Shown here piece by piece: positions 8,550-16,791 of a stretch of 56,215 bases of DNA. The stretch is from Burkholderiales bacterium. GTDB lineage: Bacteria; Pseudomonadota; Gammaproteobacteria; Burkholderiales; SG8-41. The notes below the pieces were generated by a model. It worked only from the letters and a program-made list of their open reading frames with translations. It searched no databases and was not told the DNA's origin. Position numbers and translations under genes: made by a program. The DNA is taken from positions 1 through 56,215 of the forward strand of contig JADZGE010000103.1 in NCBI GenBank assembly GCA_020854035.1, read 5' to 3'. Within the stretch, counting starts at the first letter, position 1, and every line of letters begins with the position of its first letter.

Positions 8550-9374
8550 TCAGATCTTCCAGCTCGCGAACCCGCAGCCCACGTATACCTCCGGCACCGG
8601 CGCATACCCGATCAGCTCGAACCCGCGCCCGCCCGCCGCGCCGTGCGCCGCGACCCAGTTGCGGATTTCCGCCGACCCGTTGCCCGCGTTCGGCAGCTCT
8701 TCGTCGAGGAAACCGATCAGCTTCGCGGGGTCGCCCGCCTCGAAGTGCCCGATGCACGCACGGTCGAAGTCCTCGTCGATCCGGCCCATCGTCGGCTCGC
8801 CGATCGAATGAGAGAGCCCGCCGGTCGCGAGCACCGCGACCCGCAGCGGTTCCGGGCAGGACGCGATCGCCGCCGCCAGCATCTCCCCAAAGCCGTAGCA
8901 GCGCTTCACGCTCGGCAGCGGCGGCTCGATGTCGTTGAACGTCACCGGCACGATCGGCGGCAGCGGATCGATGCCGGCCTTCCACAGCGGGATGCAGAAG
9001 CCGTGGTCGAGCGCGAGCCGGTGGGAGACGGAAGGATCGAAATCGCGCCCGAGCGCGGTCGCGACGATGTGCGAGGCGAGCGCCGGGTGCCCGGCGATCG
9101 TCCGGTGCGGAAACGCCTTCAGCCACGGTTCCGGCGGGCCGGCGTGCGTCTCGCCCACGCCGACGCAGATCGAGGGCAGGTTGTCGATGAAGAAGTTGAC
9201 CCAGTGATCGGGCGAGATCACGACGAGCGCGTCCGCGCGCGCCGCCTTCATCCGGCGTCCGAGCTCTGCATAGCCCGCCGCGAGGCTCTCCTGCCAGCGT
9301 GACGGGATACCGTCCCACCCGCGCACGATGAGCGGGCCGTGGCTCGCCGCGAAGACGCCCGCCAGTTCAGCCAC
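8550..9374 (-). CDS. class III extradiol dioxygenase catalytic subunit (LigB-type)
   Basis: This 274-aa LigB-superfamily enzyme shows the expected iron ligands and acid-base residues: H12 (ASHGPL), H57 (SPDHWVNFF), E237 (NGSAEIRNW) and H189 (GGLSHS), plus H124 (ALDHGF). These enzymes use Fe(II) and O2 to cleave a catechol-type ring next to a hydroxyl. The small LigA-type gene directly upstream overlaps it by 8 bp, making a protocatechuate-4,5-dioxygenase-like pair. The exact substrate (protocatechuate, gallate, a dihydroxypyridine or other) is not readable. Confidence 0.85.
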   Translation of the reverse strand: MAELAGVFAASHGPLIVRGWDGIPSRWQESLAAGYAELGRRMKAARADALVVISPDHWVNFFIDNLPSICVGVGETHAGPPEPWLKAFPHRTIAGHPALASHIVATALGRDFDPSVSHRLALDHGFCIPLWKAGIDPLPPIVPVTFNDIEPPLPSVKRCYGFGEMLAAAIASCPEPLRVAVLATGGLSHSIGEPTMGRIDEDFDRACIGHFEAGDPAKLIGFLDEELPNAGNGSAEIRNWVAAHGAAGGRGFELIGYAPVPEVYVGCGFASWKI

Positions 9375-9642
9375 GGGACGCCTCGGCGGGCGAGGCGCCG
9401 GACGAGCGTATCCGCCGCAGGAACTCGTCCTCGGGCATGCCGGCCATGTGAAAGTAGAAACGCAGCAGGTAGGGGTTCGTCAACCGCGCGAGGAAGGCGA
9501 CGTCATCGCGTTCCACCGCCGCGCGCACTTCCGGCTTGAGAGGGTAGTGCGCGAGCACCTTCGCCCGGTCCGCGCGGTACTCGGCGGCGCTCTCCGGCGT
9601 CTGCAAGTCGAAGAAGAGACGGGAGAGCCAGTAGTCGCGCAT
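9367..9642 (-). CDS. LigA-type small subunit of extradiol dioxygenase
   Basis: This 91-aa helical protein matches the LigA fold of aromatic-ring-opening dioxygenases in size and in the 'NPYLLRFYFHMAG' segment near residues 56-68. That segment helps cover the active site of the catalytic subunit. Its end overlaps the LigB-type gene by 8 bp, so the subunits are probably translated together. The 285 bp upstream hold no gene that I can support; they separate it from a divergent TctC receptor. Confidence 0.75.
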   Translation of the reverse strand: MRDYWLSRLFFDLQTPESAAEYRADRAKVLAHYPLKPEVRAAVERDDVAFLARLTNPYLLRFYFHMAGMPEDEFLRRIRSSGASPAEASRG

Positions 9643-9927
9643 TGCGGGCGGTGTCGCGGGACTGAGTGTCGTGGTTCGAGGAAGCCAGGGACGGCCACAG
9701 GCGGCCCAGGATGCGCTCCAGCTTACCGCGTTTCCGCCGCCGCGGCGAGGGATGCCGGGCCGCGTCGGTCACGCGCGGCATCGCATCCTTCCCGGTGACG
9801 GGTTCGCGCGGAGCCCGCGCGGGCGCTGCCTTCGGGGTCCGGCCGCATTGCGCGCGGCGCCGGGGCGCTCTAGCATGGCGGGCGGAAGGACCCGCAGGGA
9901 TCATCGCTGCTGCCGGAGGAGGACGAC

Positions 9928-10908
9928 TTGCTCTCGTGCGTGACAGGGAGGTTCGGGCTGCTGCTCTCGCTCGTCATCTGGGCGGGCGCCTTCGCCGCGA
10001 AGGCCGCGGACTATCCGGACCGGCCGGTCCGCCTGATCGTGCCGCAGGCACCCGGGAGTTCCTCGGACACCATTGCCCGCATCATCGCCGGGGAACTCTC
10101 GAAGTACCTCGGTCAGCAGATCGTCGTGGACAATCGCCCGGGCGGCGCGCAGATGCTGGGGCTCGCGTTGACTTCCAAGGCGCCGGCCGACGGCTATACC
10201 ATCGGCTACGCGATGATCGGGGCGCTCGCGATCAGCCCCTTCATCGTCGCCACGCCGCCGCTCGACGTGCAGAAGGACCTCGCGCCCGTCGTGCAGACCA
10301 CGAGCGGCCAGATGCTGCTGGCGGCGGGCCAGTCGACGCCGTTCAGGACCGTGAAGGAAGTGATCGCGTTCGCGCGGCGGCATCCCGGCAAGCTGAACTA
10401 CGCCACCTCGGGCACGGGCGTGCCCGGCCACGTCGGGATGGAACTGTTCCAGTCGATGACCGGCGCGCAGATCGTGCACGTCGCCTACAAGGGCGGCGCG
10501 GCGGGCATCACCGCTCTCATCGCGGGGCAGGTCGAGCTCATGCTCGAGGGCACCAACTCGATCACGCCGCACGCCAGGGCGGGCAGGGTGCGCGGGCTCG
10601 CCGTGACTGGTTCGAAGCGCGCCCCGGCGTTGCCCGAGATCCCGACGATCGCCGAATCCGGCGTGCCCGGCTACGAGGCGACGACATGGACCGGCATCGT
10701 CGTCCCGGTCGGGTTGCCGAAGCCGATCCTCGCGCGCCTGAATGCGGACCTCAACAAGGTCATCGCCTCGCCGGCATTCCGGGAAAGGGTGTCGGCGATC
10801 GGTTCGGAGCCCGCCGGAGGCACGCCGGAGCAGTTCGGCGCGTTCATCCGGGGCGAGCAGGCCAAGTGGGGCGAGATCGTGAGAAAGGCGGGCGTGACCG
10901 CGTACTAG
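9928..10908 (+). CDS. Bug/TctC-type receptor (second)
   Basis: This receptor of about 326 aa has a signal peptide and the TctC hallmarks YPDRPVRLIVPQAPGSSSD, VVDNRPGGAQ, PADGYTIGYAMIG, 'LNYATSGTGVPGHVGMELF' and VAYKGGAAGI. I chose the TTG at 9928 because GGAGGAGGA lies 5 bp upstream; an in-frame GTG at 9940 is the alternative. It is divergent from the LigAB genes, so it may import their aromatic or dicarboxylic substrate. No cognate membrane genes are present. Confidence 0.85.
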   Translation: MLSCVTGRFGLLLSLVIWAGAFAAKAADYPDRPVRLIVPQAPGSSSDTIARIIAGELSKYLGQQIVVDNRPGGAQMLGLALTSKAPADGYTIGYAMIGALAISPFIVATPPLDVQKDLAPVVQTTSGQMLLAAGQSTPFRTVKEVIAFARRHPGKLNYATSGTGVPGHVGMELFQSMTGAQIVHVAYKGGAAGITALIAGQVELMLEGTNSITPHARAGRVRGLAVTGSKRAPALPEIPTIAESGVPGYEATTWTGIVVPVGLPKPILARLNADLNKVIASPAFRERVSAIGSEPAGGTPEQFGAFIRGEQAKWGEIVRKAGVTAY

Positions 10909-10988
10909 CCTGAATTATTCACGAACACCATGAGAATCCCCGACAGTGTGTCGGCGACTCCTCCGGCGACATGAATTATCCGGGCTAG
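10905..10988. repeat. imperfect palindrome filling an intergenic gap
   Basis: CTAGCC (10905-10910) pairs with GGCTAG (10983-10988). Inside these, AT-rich arms containing TGAATTAT face each other, and the centre holds a perfect small hairpin, CCGACAGTGTGTCGG (10940-10954). The element starts in the stop codon of the TctC gene. It could end transcription or be a remnant of a miniature mobile element. Confidence 0.4.
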
Positions 10989-11009
10989 GCTTCCGCGACG
11001 CCGGTAATC

Positions 11010-11885
11010 ATGCGGCCCGCTCGTCACTCGCTCCACGTCATGCGCTGCGAACTCGTCTCCATCCCCACCGACACGTTCGCGCTCGACGGCGCGTTCTACG
11101 AGCCGCGCGGCGAGCCGCGCGGCGCCGTCGTCTTCTTCCACGGCAACACGATGAACTTCTACGTCGGCGCCCCGCGGTTTCTCCCGCCGGTGCTGGCGCG
11201 CATGGGGCTCGCTTCTCTCGCGTTCAACCGCCGCGGGCACGACATCCTCAGCACCCGCGATAGTCGCATCGCGGTCGGCGGGGCGTTCCAGTCCACAGCC
11301 GAGGCGATTGCCGACAACCGGATCGCCGCCGGGTGGCTCGCCGCGCGCGGCTTTCCCGACCCGATCGTGATCGGGCACAGCAACGGCGGCATGCTCGGCG
11401 TGCGGCACGTGGCGGACCACCCGCGTACGCCCGCGCTGGTGCTGCTCTCGGCCGGGCGCGGGGGAGCGCGCACGGTGTCGGGCGGGCCGGAGCAGCTTTT
11501 CGCGGGTGACCGCCAGGACGAACTGACCGCGCGCGCCCGCGAACTCGTCGCGGCGGGCCGTGGTCGCGAATTCCTGCTGATGCCCGGCTGGTGGTACGTG
11601 ATCACGGCCGAGAGCTTCCTCGATCGCATCGCGACCGTGCCCGACACGCTGGCGCTCGCGCCGCAGGTGAAGTGCCCGGTGCTCGCGATCCGCGGCGACA
11701 GGGAAGATCGCGACCGTTATCCCGCCGAGGAATTCCAGGCCCGCGCGGGCGGCCCGTGCGAGGTGCGGATCGTCGCCGACTGCGATCACTTCTACAACGG
11801 CCGGGAGGCCGGGATTTCGCGCATCGTGTCGGAATGGCTCGCGCGAACCCTGTCGCTTCCGCTGCCGCGCGTGGGTGCTACCTGA
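11010..11885 (+). CDS. alpha/beta hydrolase
   Basis: This protein of about 291 aa has an alpha/beta-hydrolase fold. The oxyanion region is VVFFHGNTMNF (40-50) and the nucleophile elbow is GHSNGG with S124. A late Asp lies in 'CPVLAIRGDREDRD', and the catalytic His is in 'VADCDHFYNGR'. Esterase or lipase-like activity is expected; the substrate is unknown. Neither the ATG at 11010 nor the in-frame ATG at 11040 has a clear ribosome-binding site. It is followed by a strong hairpin shared with the convergent gene. Confidence 0.75.
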   Translation: MRPARHSLHVMRCELVSIPTDTFALDGAFYEPRGEPRGAVVFFHGNTMNFYVGAPRFLPPVLARMGLASLAFNRRGHDILSTRDSRIAVGGAFQSTAEAIADNRIAAGWLAARGFPDPIVIGHSNGGMLGVRHVADHPRTPALVLLSAGRGGARTVSGGPEQLFAGDRQDELTARARELVAAGRGREFLLMPGWWYVITAESFLDRIATVPDTLALAPQVKCPVLAIRGDREDRDRYPAEEFQARAGGPCEVRIVADCDHFYNGREAGISRIVSEWLARTLSLPLPRVGAT

Positions 11886-11912
11886 CGTTTTCAGCCGCAG
11901 GGCAATGCGAGC

Positions 11913-11939
11913 CGGGATACGGGCGTCGCCCGCATCCCG
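11913..11939. terminator. bidirectional terminator hairpin
   Basis: CGGGAT-A-CGGGC, loop GTC, GCCCG-C-ATCCCG forms an 11-bp stem with one mismatch. It sits in the 59-bp gap between two convergent genes. No T-run is present on either side, so efficiency is uncertain. Confidence 0.6.
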
Positions 11940-11944
11940 ACCGA

Positions 11945-12442
11945 TCAGAAGCCGCTCCCGATGATCCCGCCGAGGATCGCGCCGACCGCGGTCGCGGCAC
12001 CCCTGCCGTCGCCATGACCGATCTGGTTGCCGATCGCGGCGCCGATCACGGCGCCGCCGATGGTGGTGACCGGGTTGGGGCCGGGGCCGACAGGATACGG
12101 GTACGGGTCGGCGTAAACCGGCGCGGGCGCGGCGTAGACCGGCGCGGGTGCGAACACCGGTACGGGCGCATAGACGGGAACCGGCGCGTACACCGGCGCG
12201 ACATGAACGGGCGGCGCGTAGCGCACGACCGGCCGGTGCACGATGATGCGGTGCTCCACGATGACGGGGCGATGCACGACGAGTGGACGGTGCACCACGA
12301 CCGGCCGCTGCACGACCACGTGGCGCTCATTGGCGCGGTAGCCGTGCGCGGGCGCCCAATGAGGTGGCGACGCGAGAACCGGAGCCGCGGCGGCGAGCAG
12401 CGCCCCGGTGGCGAGGAAAGTGGTGGCGTTCTTCGTGAACAT
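11945..12442 (-). CDS. exported protein with His-Arg-Pro repeats and glycine-zipper 2TM domain
   Basis: This 165-aa protein has a signal peptide (1-24). Residues 40-75 are a repetitive stretch of V-V-x-H/R-R-P units, and residues 78-115 are Pro/Tyr/Ala-rich 'APVYAPVPVY' units. A C-terminal glycine-zipper domain follows (about 120-165: TIGGAVIGAAIGNQIGHGDG, then AVGAILGGIIG). This is the 17-kDa-antigen-like domain of outer-membrane-associated proteins. AAGGAGGTCGCC before the ATG is a very strong ribosome-binding site. The His-rich repeat could bind metal or polymer, but that is a guess. Confidence 0.75.
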   Translation of the reverse strand: MFTKNATTFLATGALLAAAAPVLASPPHWAPAHGYRANERHVVVQRPVVVHRPLVVHRPVIVEHRIIVHRPVVRYAPPVHVAPVYAPVPVYAPVPVFAPAPVYAAPAPVYADPYPYPVGPGPNPVTTIGGAVIGAAIGNQIGHGDGRGAATAVGAILGGIIGSGF

Positions 12443-12759
12443 GGCGACCTCCTTGCGGTTGCGGAACCCGGTTCGTGCGGGTCCTCGCCATTAGAACGCA
12501 CCACGCGGGCGGAGGCTGCGCTCGAATCGCAAGAAATGGTTACCGAATGTTGCAGAACCGGTACGGCGCCGCCATCGCGATACGGCCGGCGCCGCGCCCG
12601 CGCCGGCTGGAAAGAGCAGCGGGACCTCCACCCGGAGCCGCGAACTTGATACTCTTGGGCCGCCCGGGCGGAAACGCCGGCCGGCGTGCGCGAGCACCCG
12701 TTGCCCGCGCTTGGTCGCCGGTAGCCTCACCATGTTGATCTTCGTTCGAGGACCGCGGC
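12443..12759. other. divergent intergenic region
   Basis: This is 317 bp between divergent genes with no coding sequence that I can support. It should hold the promoters of the glycine-zipper gene (left) and the amidohydrolase (right). I see no recognisable operator. Confidence 0.4.
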
Positions 12760-13755
12760 ATGCCGAGAATCGATACCCATGCTCACTGGTTCCCGCCCGA
12801 GTGGGTGGAACTCGTCGCCCGCGAAGGCACGGGCAACGGCGCGGAAGTGAAGTGCAACGACTCGGGCGAAATCGTGCGGTTCACGGCGCCGGGGATCGAT
12901 CGCGCCGGCTTCAAGCCGCAGTACGTCGGAATCCCCGTCCGGCTGGAGATCATGGACGCGGGCAGAGTGGACGTGCACGCGCTCTCGCTCACGAGCCCGA
13001 TGGGGTACTGGGCGAAGCCGGAGTTCGGACTGAAGCTCGCGCGCGCCTTCAACGACGCCTGCTCGGCCGCCCACCTCGGGCACCCGGGACGTTTCGTCGG
13101 CATGGCGACGCTGCCGATGCAGGCGCCGGCGCTGGCCCTCGAGGAAGTCGCCCGCGCCGCGAAACTGCCGGGGATCCGCGGCGTGTACATGGGCACGCAC
13201 GTGAACGGGAAGAACCTCGACGAGAAGGAGTTCTTCCCCGTCTACGCGAAGTGCGAGGAACTGGGCCTGCCGATCTTTCTCCACCCGGTGGCGCCGGTCG
13301 GGCGCGAGCGCATGCGCAACTACCACCTCGGGAACTTCCTCGGCAACCCGCTGGAAACCGGCATCGCGGCCGCCTCGCTCGTCTTCGGCGGCGTGATGGA
13401 CGCGTTTCCGAAGCTCGACGTGATGCTGCCCCACGCCGGGGGCGTCTTTCCGAACCTCATCGGCCGGATGGACCACGGCACGACGGTGCGCAGGGAATGC
13501 GCCCACATGACGAGACCGCCGTCCGCCTACCTGCGGCGCTTCCACTACGACACGATCACGCACAGCGACGCGATCCTGATGAACCTCATCCGTCAGGTCG
13601 GCGCCGACCGCGTGGTCATGGGCAGCGACTGCCCGGCGGACATGAGCTACACGAAGCCGGTGGACGTGGTCGAGCGGCTTCCGGGACTCTCCGCCGCGGA
13701 ACGGGACGCCATACTCGGGGGCAACGCCGCGCGGCTGCTCGGGCTGGCGCGCTAG
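12760..13755 (+). CDS. ACMSD-like amidohydrolase/decarboxylase
   Basis: This 331-aa TIM-barrel protein belongs to the amidohydrolase_2 (ACMSD-like) group. Metal ligands are H7 and H9 (IDTHAHW), H175 (PIFLHPVAP) and D290 (VVMGSDCPADM), with H225 (MLPHAGG) in the active site. Relatives decarboxylate aminocarboxymuconate semialdehyde or hydroxybenzoates without redox chemistry. The following VOC and fumarylacetoacetate-hydrolase-family genes suggest a role in breakdown of a ring-cleavage product. Substrate unknown. Confidence 0.8.
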   Translation: MPRIDTHAHWFPPEWVELVAREGTGNGAEVKCNDSGEIVRFTAPGIDRAGFKPQYVGIPVRLEIMDAGRVDVHALSLTSPMGYWAKPEFGLKLARAFNDACSAAHLGHPGRFVGMATLPMQAPALALEEVARAAKLPGIRGVYMGTHVNGKNLDEKEFFPVYAKCEELGLPIFLHPVAPVGRERMRNYHLGNFLGNPLETGIAAASLVFGGVMDAFPKLDVMLPHAGGVFPNLIGRMDHGTTVRRECAHMTRPPSAYLRRFHYDTITHSDAILMNLIRQVGADRVVMGSDCPADMSYTKPVDVVERLPGLSAAERDAILGGNAARLLGLAR

Positions 13756-13892
13756 AGGCCGGAGGTTTTGGCGCGGAATGCGGCGCCGGGGACCGGCGGC
13801 ATGGGGCGAGCGCGGCAACGATCCGTTCGCCCGCGGGGATCGCACCGCCGTAGTACACTGGCGGCAGACTGCGGCATCCGGAGGAGAGCGTC

Positions 13893-14459
13893 ATGGCCTA
13901 TTCGCTCACGCTGAGCCACGTCGGACTGTTCGTCAGGGACATTGCCCGGATGGTGGACTTCTACACGCGGTTCCTCGGGTTCGCGGTGAGCGACCGGGGC
14001 CCGACCGCGAACGGGGAAATCGTCTTCATGACCCGGGATTCGAGCGAGCACCACCAGCTTGTCATGGCCTCGGGACGGCCCGCGGAGCTGCCGTTCAACG
14101 TCGTGAACCAGCTCTCGTTGCGCACGGACGACCTCGCGACGCTGAAGGCGCTCCACGAGGGCCTGAAGCGCGAGCCCGTCACCGATATCGTCACGCTCAC
14201 GCACGGCAACGCGATCTCCTGCTACTTTCGCGACCCGGAATACAACCGCGTCGAGCTCCTCACGGGCACGCCGTGGTATGTGCCGCAGCCGCACCGCCAC
14301 ATGCTCGATCTCACGCTTCCCGAGAGCGAAATCTGGGCGATCGTGGAGAAGCACGTGCGCGCGACGCCCGGCTTCCGGACGCACGCGCAGTGGAAGCAGG
14401 AGATCGAAGCGCGCATCGCGCGGGCCACCACGGAACGGCGCGCGCTGCAGACCGCCTGA
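13893..14459 (+). CDS. VOC-family protein (extradiol dioxygenase/glyoxalase fold)
   Basis: This 188-aa protein has an N-terminal VOC module with a likely metal ligand H9 (LSHVGLFVRD), a second His in 'SSEHHQLV' and a Glu in 'EYNRVELLTGTPW'. The layout resembles biphenyl-diol-type extradiol dioxygenases that keep a single module. An extra C-terminal helix-rich tail (about 140-188) is present. CCGGAGGAGAGCG precedes the ATG. It ends 24 bp before the next gene, so the two are probably co-transcribed. It could be a dioxygenase, isomerase or lyase. Confidence 0.75.
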   Translation: MAYSLTLSHVGLFVRDIARMVDFYTRFLGFAVSDRGPTANGEIVFMTRDSSEHHQLVMASGRPAELPFNVVNQLSLRTDDLATLKALHEGLKREPVTDIVTLTHGNAISCYFRDPEYNRVELLTGTPWYVPQPHRHMLDLTLPESEIWAIVEKHVRATPGFRTHAQWKQEIEARIARATTERRALQTA

Positions 14460-14483
14460 CGGCGAAAACCACAAGGGGAAACG

Positions 14484-15413
14484 ATGAAGATACTGTATTT
14501 CGATGATTTCAGGCTGGGCGTGCTGAAGGGCGCGAACGTGGTGGACGTGTCCGCGGTGGTGAAGGACATCCCGCACACCGGGCCGCACGATCTCATCAGC
14601 GGGCTGATCGAGCGTTTCGGCGAGTACCGCGCGAAGCTCGAGCAGGCCGCCGCCGGCGGCAAGGGCGTGCCGGTCGCGAGCGTGCGCATCCGCCCGCCGC
14701 TGCCGAAGCCGGTCACGATCGATTGCATGGCCGTGAACTACATGGAGGACGGCACGCGCTCCGAGCCGGCCCCCATCAACGCGTTCCACAAGGCGCCGAG
14801 CTCCATCATCGGGCACGGGGACACCATGGTGCTGCCGGACATCCCGGCCACCGTCTTCGAGGGCGAGGCGGAATTCGCCGTCGTGTTCGGCGGGCGGGCG
14901 AGCCACGTGAAGGAGTCGGAAGCGATGAGCTACGTCTTCGGCTACACGAACTTCATCGACGGCTCGGCGCGCGGCGTGCTGCCGCCGGGCAACGTCTTCT
15001 ACCAGATGAAGTCGCGCGACACCTTCGCGCCGATCGGGCCCTTCCTCGTCACCGCCGACGAGATCGAGGACCCGCACAAGCTGCAGCTGACGCTCAAGGT
15101 GAACGGCACGGTCAGGCAGAACTTCAACTCGAGCGACATGGCGCACAGGATCCCGCGCTGCATCTCGTGGGTCACCTCGATACACGCGATGGAGGCGGGC
15201 GACATCCTCGCCACCGGCACCAATCACCGCGGGCTTTCCCCGTTCATGGACGGCGACGAGGTCGAGCTCGAGACGCAGGGGCTGGGCGTGCTGAAGATCA
15301 AGGTGCGCGACGATCTCAAGCGCACGTGGGCGCGAGAGACGCGGCTCGAGCGCCAGGAGAAGGGGTTCGAGGGGCTCACGCCGCAACTTACGGGCAAGTA
15401 CGCGAGGACGTAA
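14484..15413 (+). CDS. fumarylacetoacetate hydrolase family protein
   Basis: This 309-aa enzyme has the FAH fold, with acidic metal ligands in 'VFEGEAEFAVVFGG' and downstream core segments 'GYTNFIDGSARG', 'DTFAPIGPFLVTADEI' and 'LATGTNHRG'. Family members hydrolyse or hydrate 1,3-diketo acids, or isomerise and decarboxylate meta-cleavage products. With the VOC gene immediately upstream it would make a ring-cleavage then hydrolysis pair. AAGGGGAAACG precedes the start. A terminator-like hairpin follows. Confidence 0.85.
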   Translation: MKILYFDDFRLGVLKGANVVDVSAVVKDIPHTGPHDLISGLIERFGEYRAKLEQAAAGGKGVPVASVRIRPPLPKPVTIDCMAVNYMEDGTRSEPAPINAFHKAPSSIIGHGDTMVLPDIPATVFEGEAEFAVVFGGRASHVKESEAMSYVFGYTNFIDGSARGVLPPGNVFYQMKSRDTFAPIGPFLVTADEIEDPHKLQLTLKVNGTVRQNFNSSDMAHRIPRCISWVTSIHAMEAGDILATGTNHRGLSPFMDGDEVELETQGLGVLKIKVRDDLKRTWARETRLERQEKGFEGLTPQLTGKYART

Positions 15414-15458
15414 GGACGGTCGGCCGCGGAAACACTCGGCGGCACGCGGACGCGGTCG

Positions 15459-15481
15459 AGGGCCGGGCCTTGCCCGGCCCT
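15459..15481 (+). terminator. terminator-like GC hairpin
   Basis: GGGCCGGGC, loop CTT, GCCCGGCCC is a perfect 9-bp stem, closed further by an A-T pair. TTGTCGTT follows it. It lies 45 bp after the FAH-family stop codon and fits a terminator with a weak T-tract. Confidence 0.65.
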
Positions 15482-15621
15482 TGTCGTTCACGAACCGGAC
15501 GCGCGCCGGGCGGCGAAGTACCCGTGCTCCGAGGGGGAATGGCGGCGGCAGGCTTCCCTCGCGCGATCGCGGCGACTTCGTCGTTCACGAGCCGCGCCAG
15601 GGTCAGGAACCCCCCTGGCTC

Positions 15622-15706
15622 ACGCTGCCCGGGCACCGGCAGACGAAAGGGCCGGCAACAGAGAACGCACCGCCCATCGGCGGTAGTACCGGCTCCTTAG
15701 TCTCCC
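15622..15706 (+). repeat. dispersed repeat, copy B
   Basis: This is the second copy of the element at 284-370, in the same orientation. Copy B lies between the FAH-family terminator and the PEP-CTERM gene, about 195 bp upstream of its start. It contains CCGCC-CATC-GGCGG, which can form a hairpin. Confidence 0.6.
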
Positions 15707-15718
15707 GACGACCCCCTC

Positions 15719-15871
15719 TTGTCGGAAAACTTTACAGAGATCACCTGCCGCTGCGCCGATATGTCCCAGGCATGTTTGCCGTATCAGTAGGTTGGCTCTC
15801 TCGGGTACGGATATTGCTTTCATCCCGGGTAATCAGTTACTTCCGGGCACTTCTGTAAAGGTTTCCGACAA
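15719..15871 (+). promoter_or_regulatory. 20-bp inverted motif pair upstream of the PEP-CTERM gene
   Basis: TTGTCGGAAAACTTTACAGA (15719-15738) and TCTGTAAAGGTTTCCGACAA (15852-15871) are inverted copies matching at 19 of 20 positions, 113 bp apart. The right copy ends 29 bp before the start codon. The pair probably binds a regulator or bounds a promoter; a long-range hairpin is an alternative. I could not place a sigma-54 or sigma-70 promoter with confidence. Confidence 0.55.
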
Positions 15872-15900
15872 CCGCACCCCCTGACGACGAGGAGGGATTC

Positions 15901-16668
15901 ATGGGCGCCCCATTCGCGCATCGCATGAGATCACTCGGAACCGCGGTGCTGGCCCTTGGTCTTGCCTTGGGTCTTGCCGGGACGGCTCAGGCAGTGCCGA
16001 TCGACAACTTCGATGACGACGCGGGACAGGTGAGCCTCGCCCGGACGACGGTCGGAACGAGCTCGGATGGGCCCGCCACGGTTCCGACAGGCGTGATCGG
16101 ACAGCGTCGCAGAACGACGCTTACGCTTACGTTGAATCCCGGCGGGCCGCCGAACGAGGCGTCGGCCCGGTTGAATCCGCCCGACAACATGATCTCGTTC
16201 AGCGCGGACTCCGGCGTCTTGGCAAGCTACGATCTCTTCTACGGCGGGCCGACTGGGAACGACGTGGGTTTGTTCGATGCGGATTCGGATGGTACAACCG
16301 GGTTTGCGATCTTCTTCGTCGCGGCCGACGCGGGCACGACCGTGACCATCACCCTGATGAACGACGGAACGACCACCAGCGTGTCATCGCCGCTGGTCGC
16401 CCCCGGCGCCCAGACCTTGTTCCGGGCCTATGCCGGCGGCTGGTCGGGTGGTCACGCAATCGGTCAGGGGAGCTTCGAGGACATCGACACGATCACGGTT
16501 ACGATCGCCGGGGCGGTCAGCGGCGACTACATCATCGACCAGTTCTCCACCAGTGGCGGCACGGTGATACCGGAACCTTCGATCCCCGAGCCCTCGACGC
16601 TCCTCCTCCTCCTCGGGGCAGTGGGATTCGCGCTCGCAGCCGGGCGTCGCCGCTGCGTCAAGCACTGA
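15901..16668 (+). CDS. PEP-CTERM sorting-signal protein
   Basis: This 255-aa exported protein has a signal peptide (about 1-35) and a C-terminal PEP-CTERM tripartite signal: 'IPEPSTLLLLLGAVGFA' followed by 'AGRRR'. Such proteins are cut and anchored or exported by an exosortase, usually with exopolysaccharide. The middle is Gly/Thr/Ser-rich, beta-type and rich in Asp ('LFDADSDGTTG'), without a known enzyme motif. GACGAGGAGGG precedes the ATG. No exosortase is in the window. It stands alone behind the inverted motif pair. Confidence 0.85.
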   Translation: MGAPFAHRMRSLGTAVLALGLALGLAGTAQAVPIDNFDDDAGQVSLARTTVGTSSDGPATVPTGVIGQRRRTTLTLTLNPGGPPNEASARLNPPDNMISFSADSGVLASYDLFYGGPTGNDVGLFDADSDGTTGFAIFFVAADAGTTVTITLMNDGTTTSVSSPLVAPGAQTLFRAYAGGWSGGHAIGQGSFEDIDTITVTIAGAVSGDYIIDQFSTSGGTVIPEPSIPEPSTLLLLLGAVGFALAAGRRRCVKH

Positions 16669-16791
16669 TCCTCGGGAGTAAGGCCTTGCCTTCCGGAGGT
16701 TGGTCCGTGCCGCCGGCGGTATCGGGTCGATAGCAACGCTTTCCGGGCCGCGCGCGATTCCTTCCGCCGGCGCGCAACAGCAGAACGGCCT

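Noticed and set aside
15740..15850. Sigma-54 promoter before the PEP-CTERM gene
   Set aside because: TGGC blocks are present, but none has a GC-containing -12 element at the required distance.
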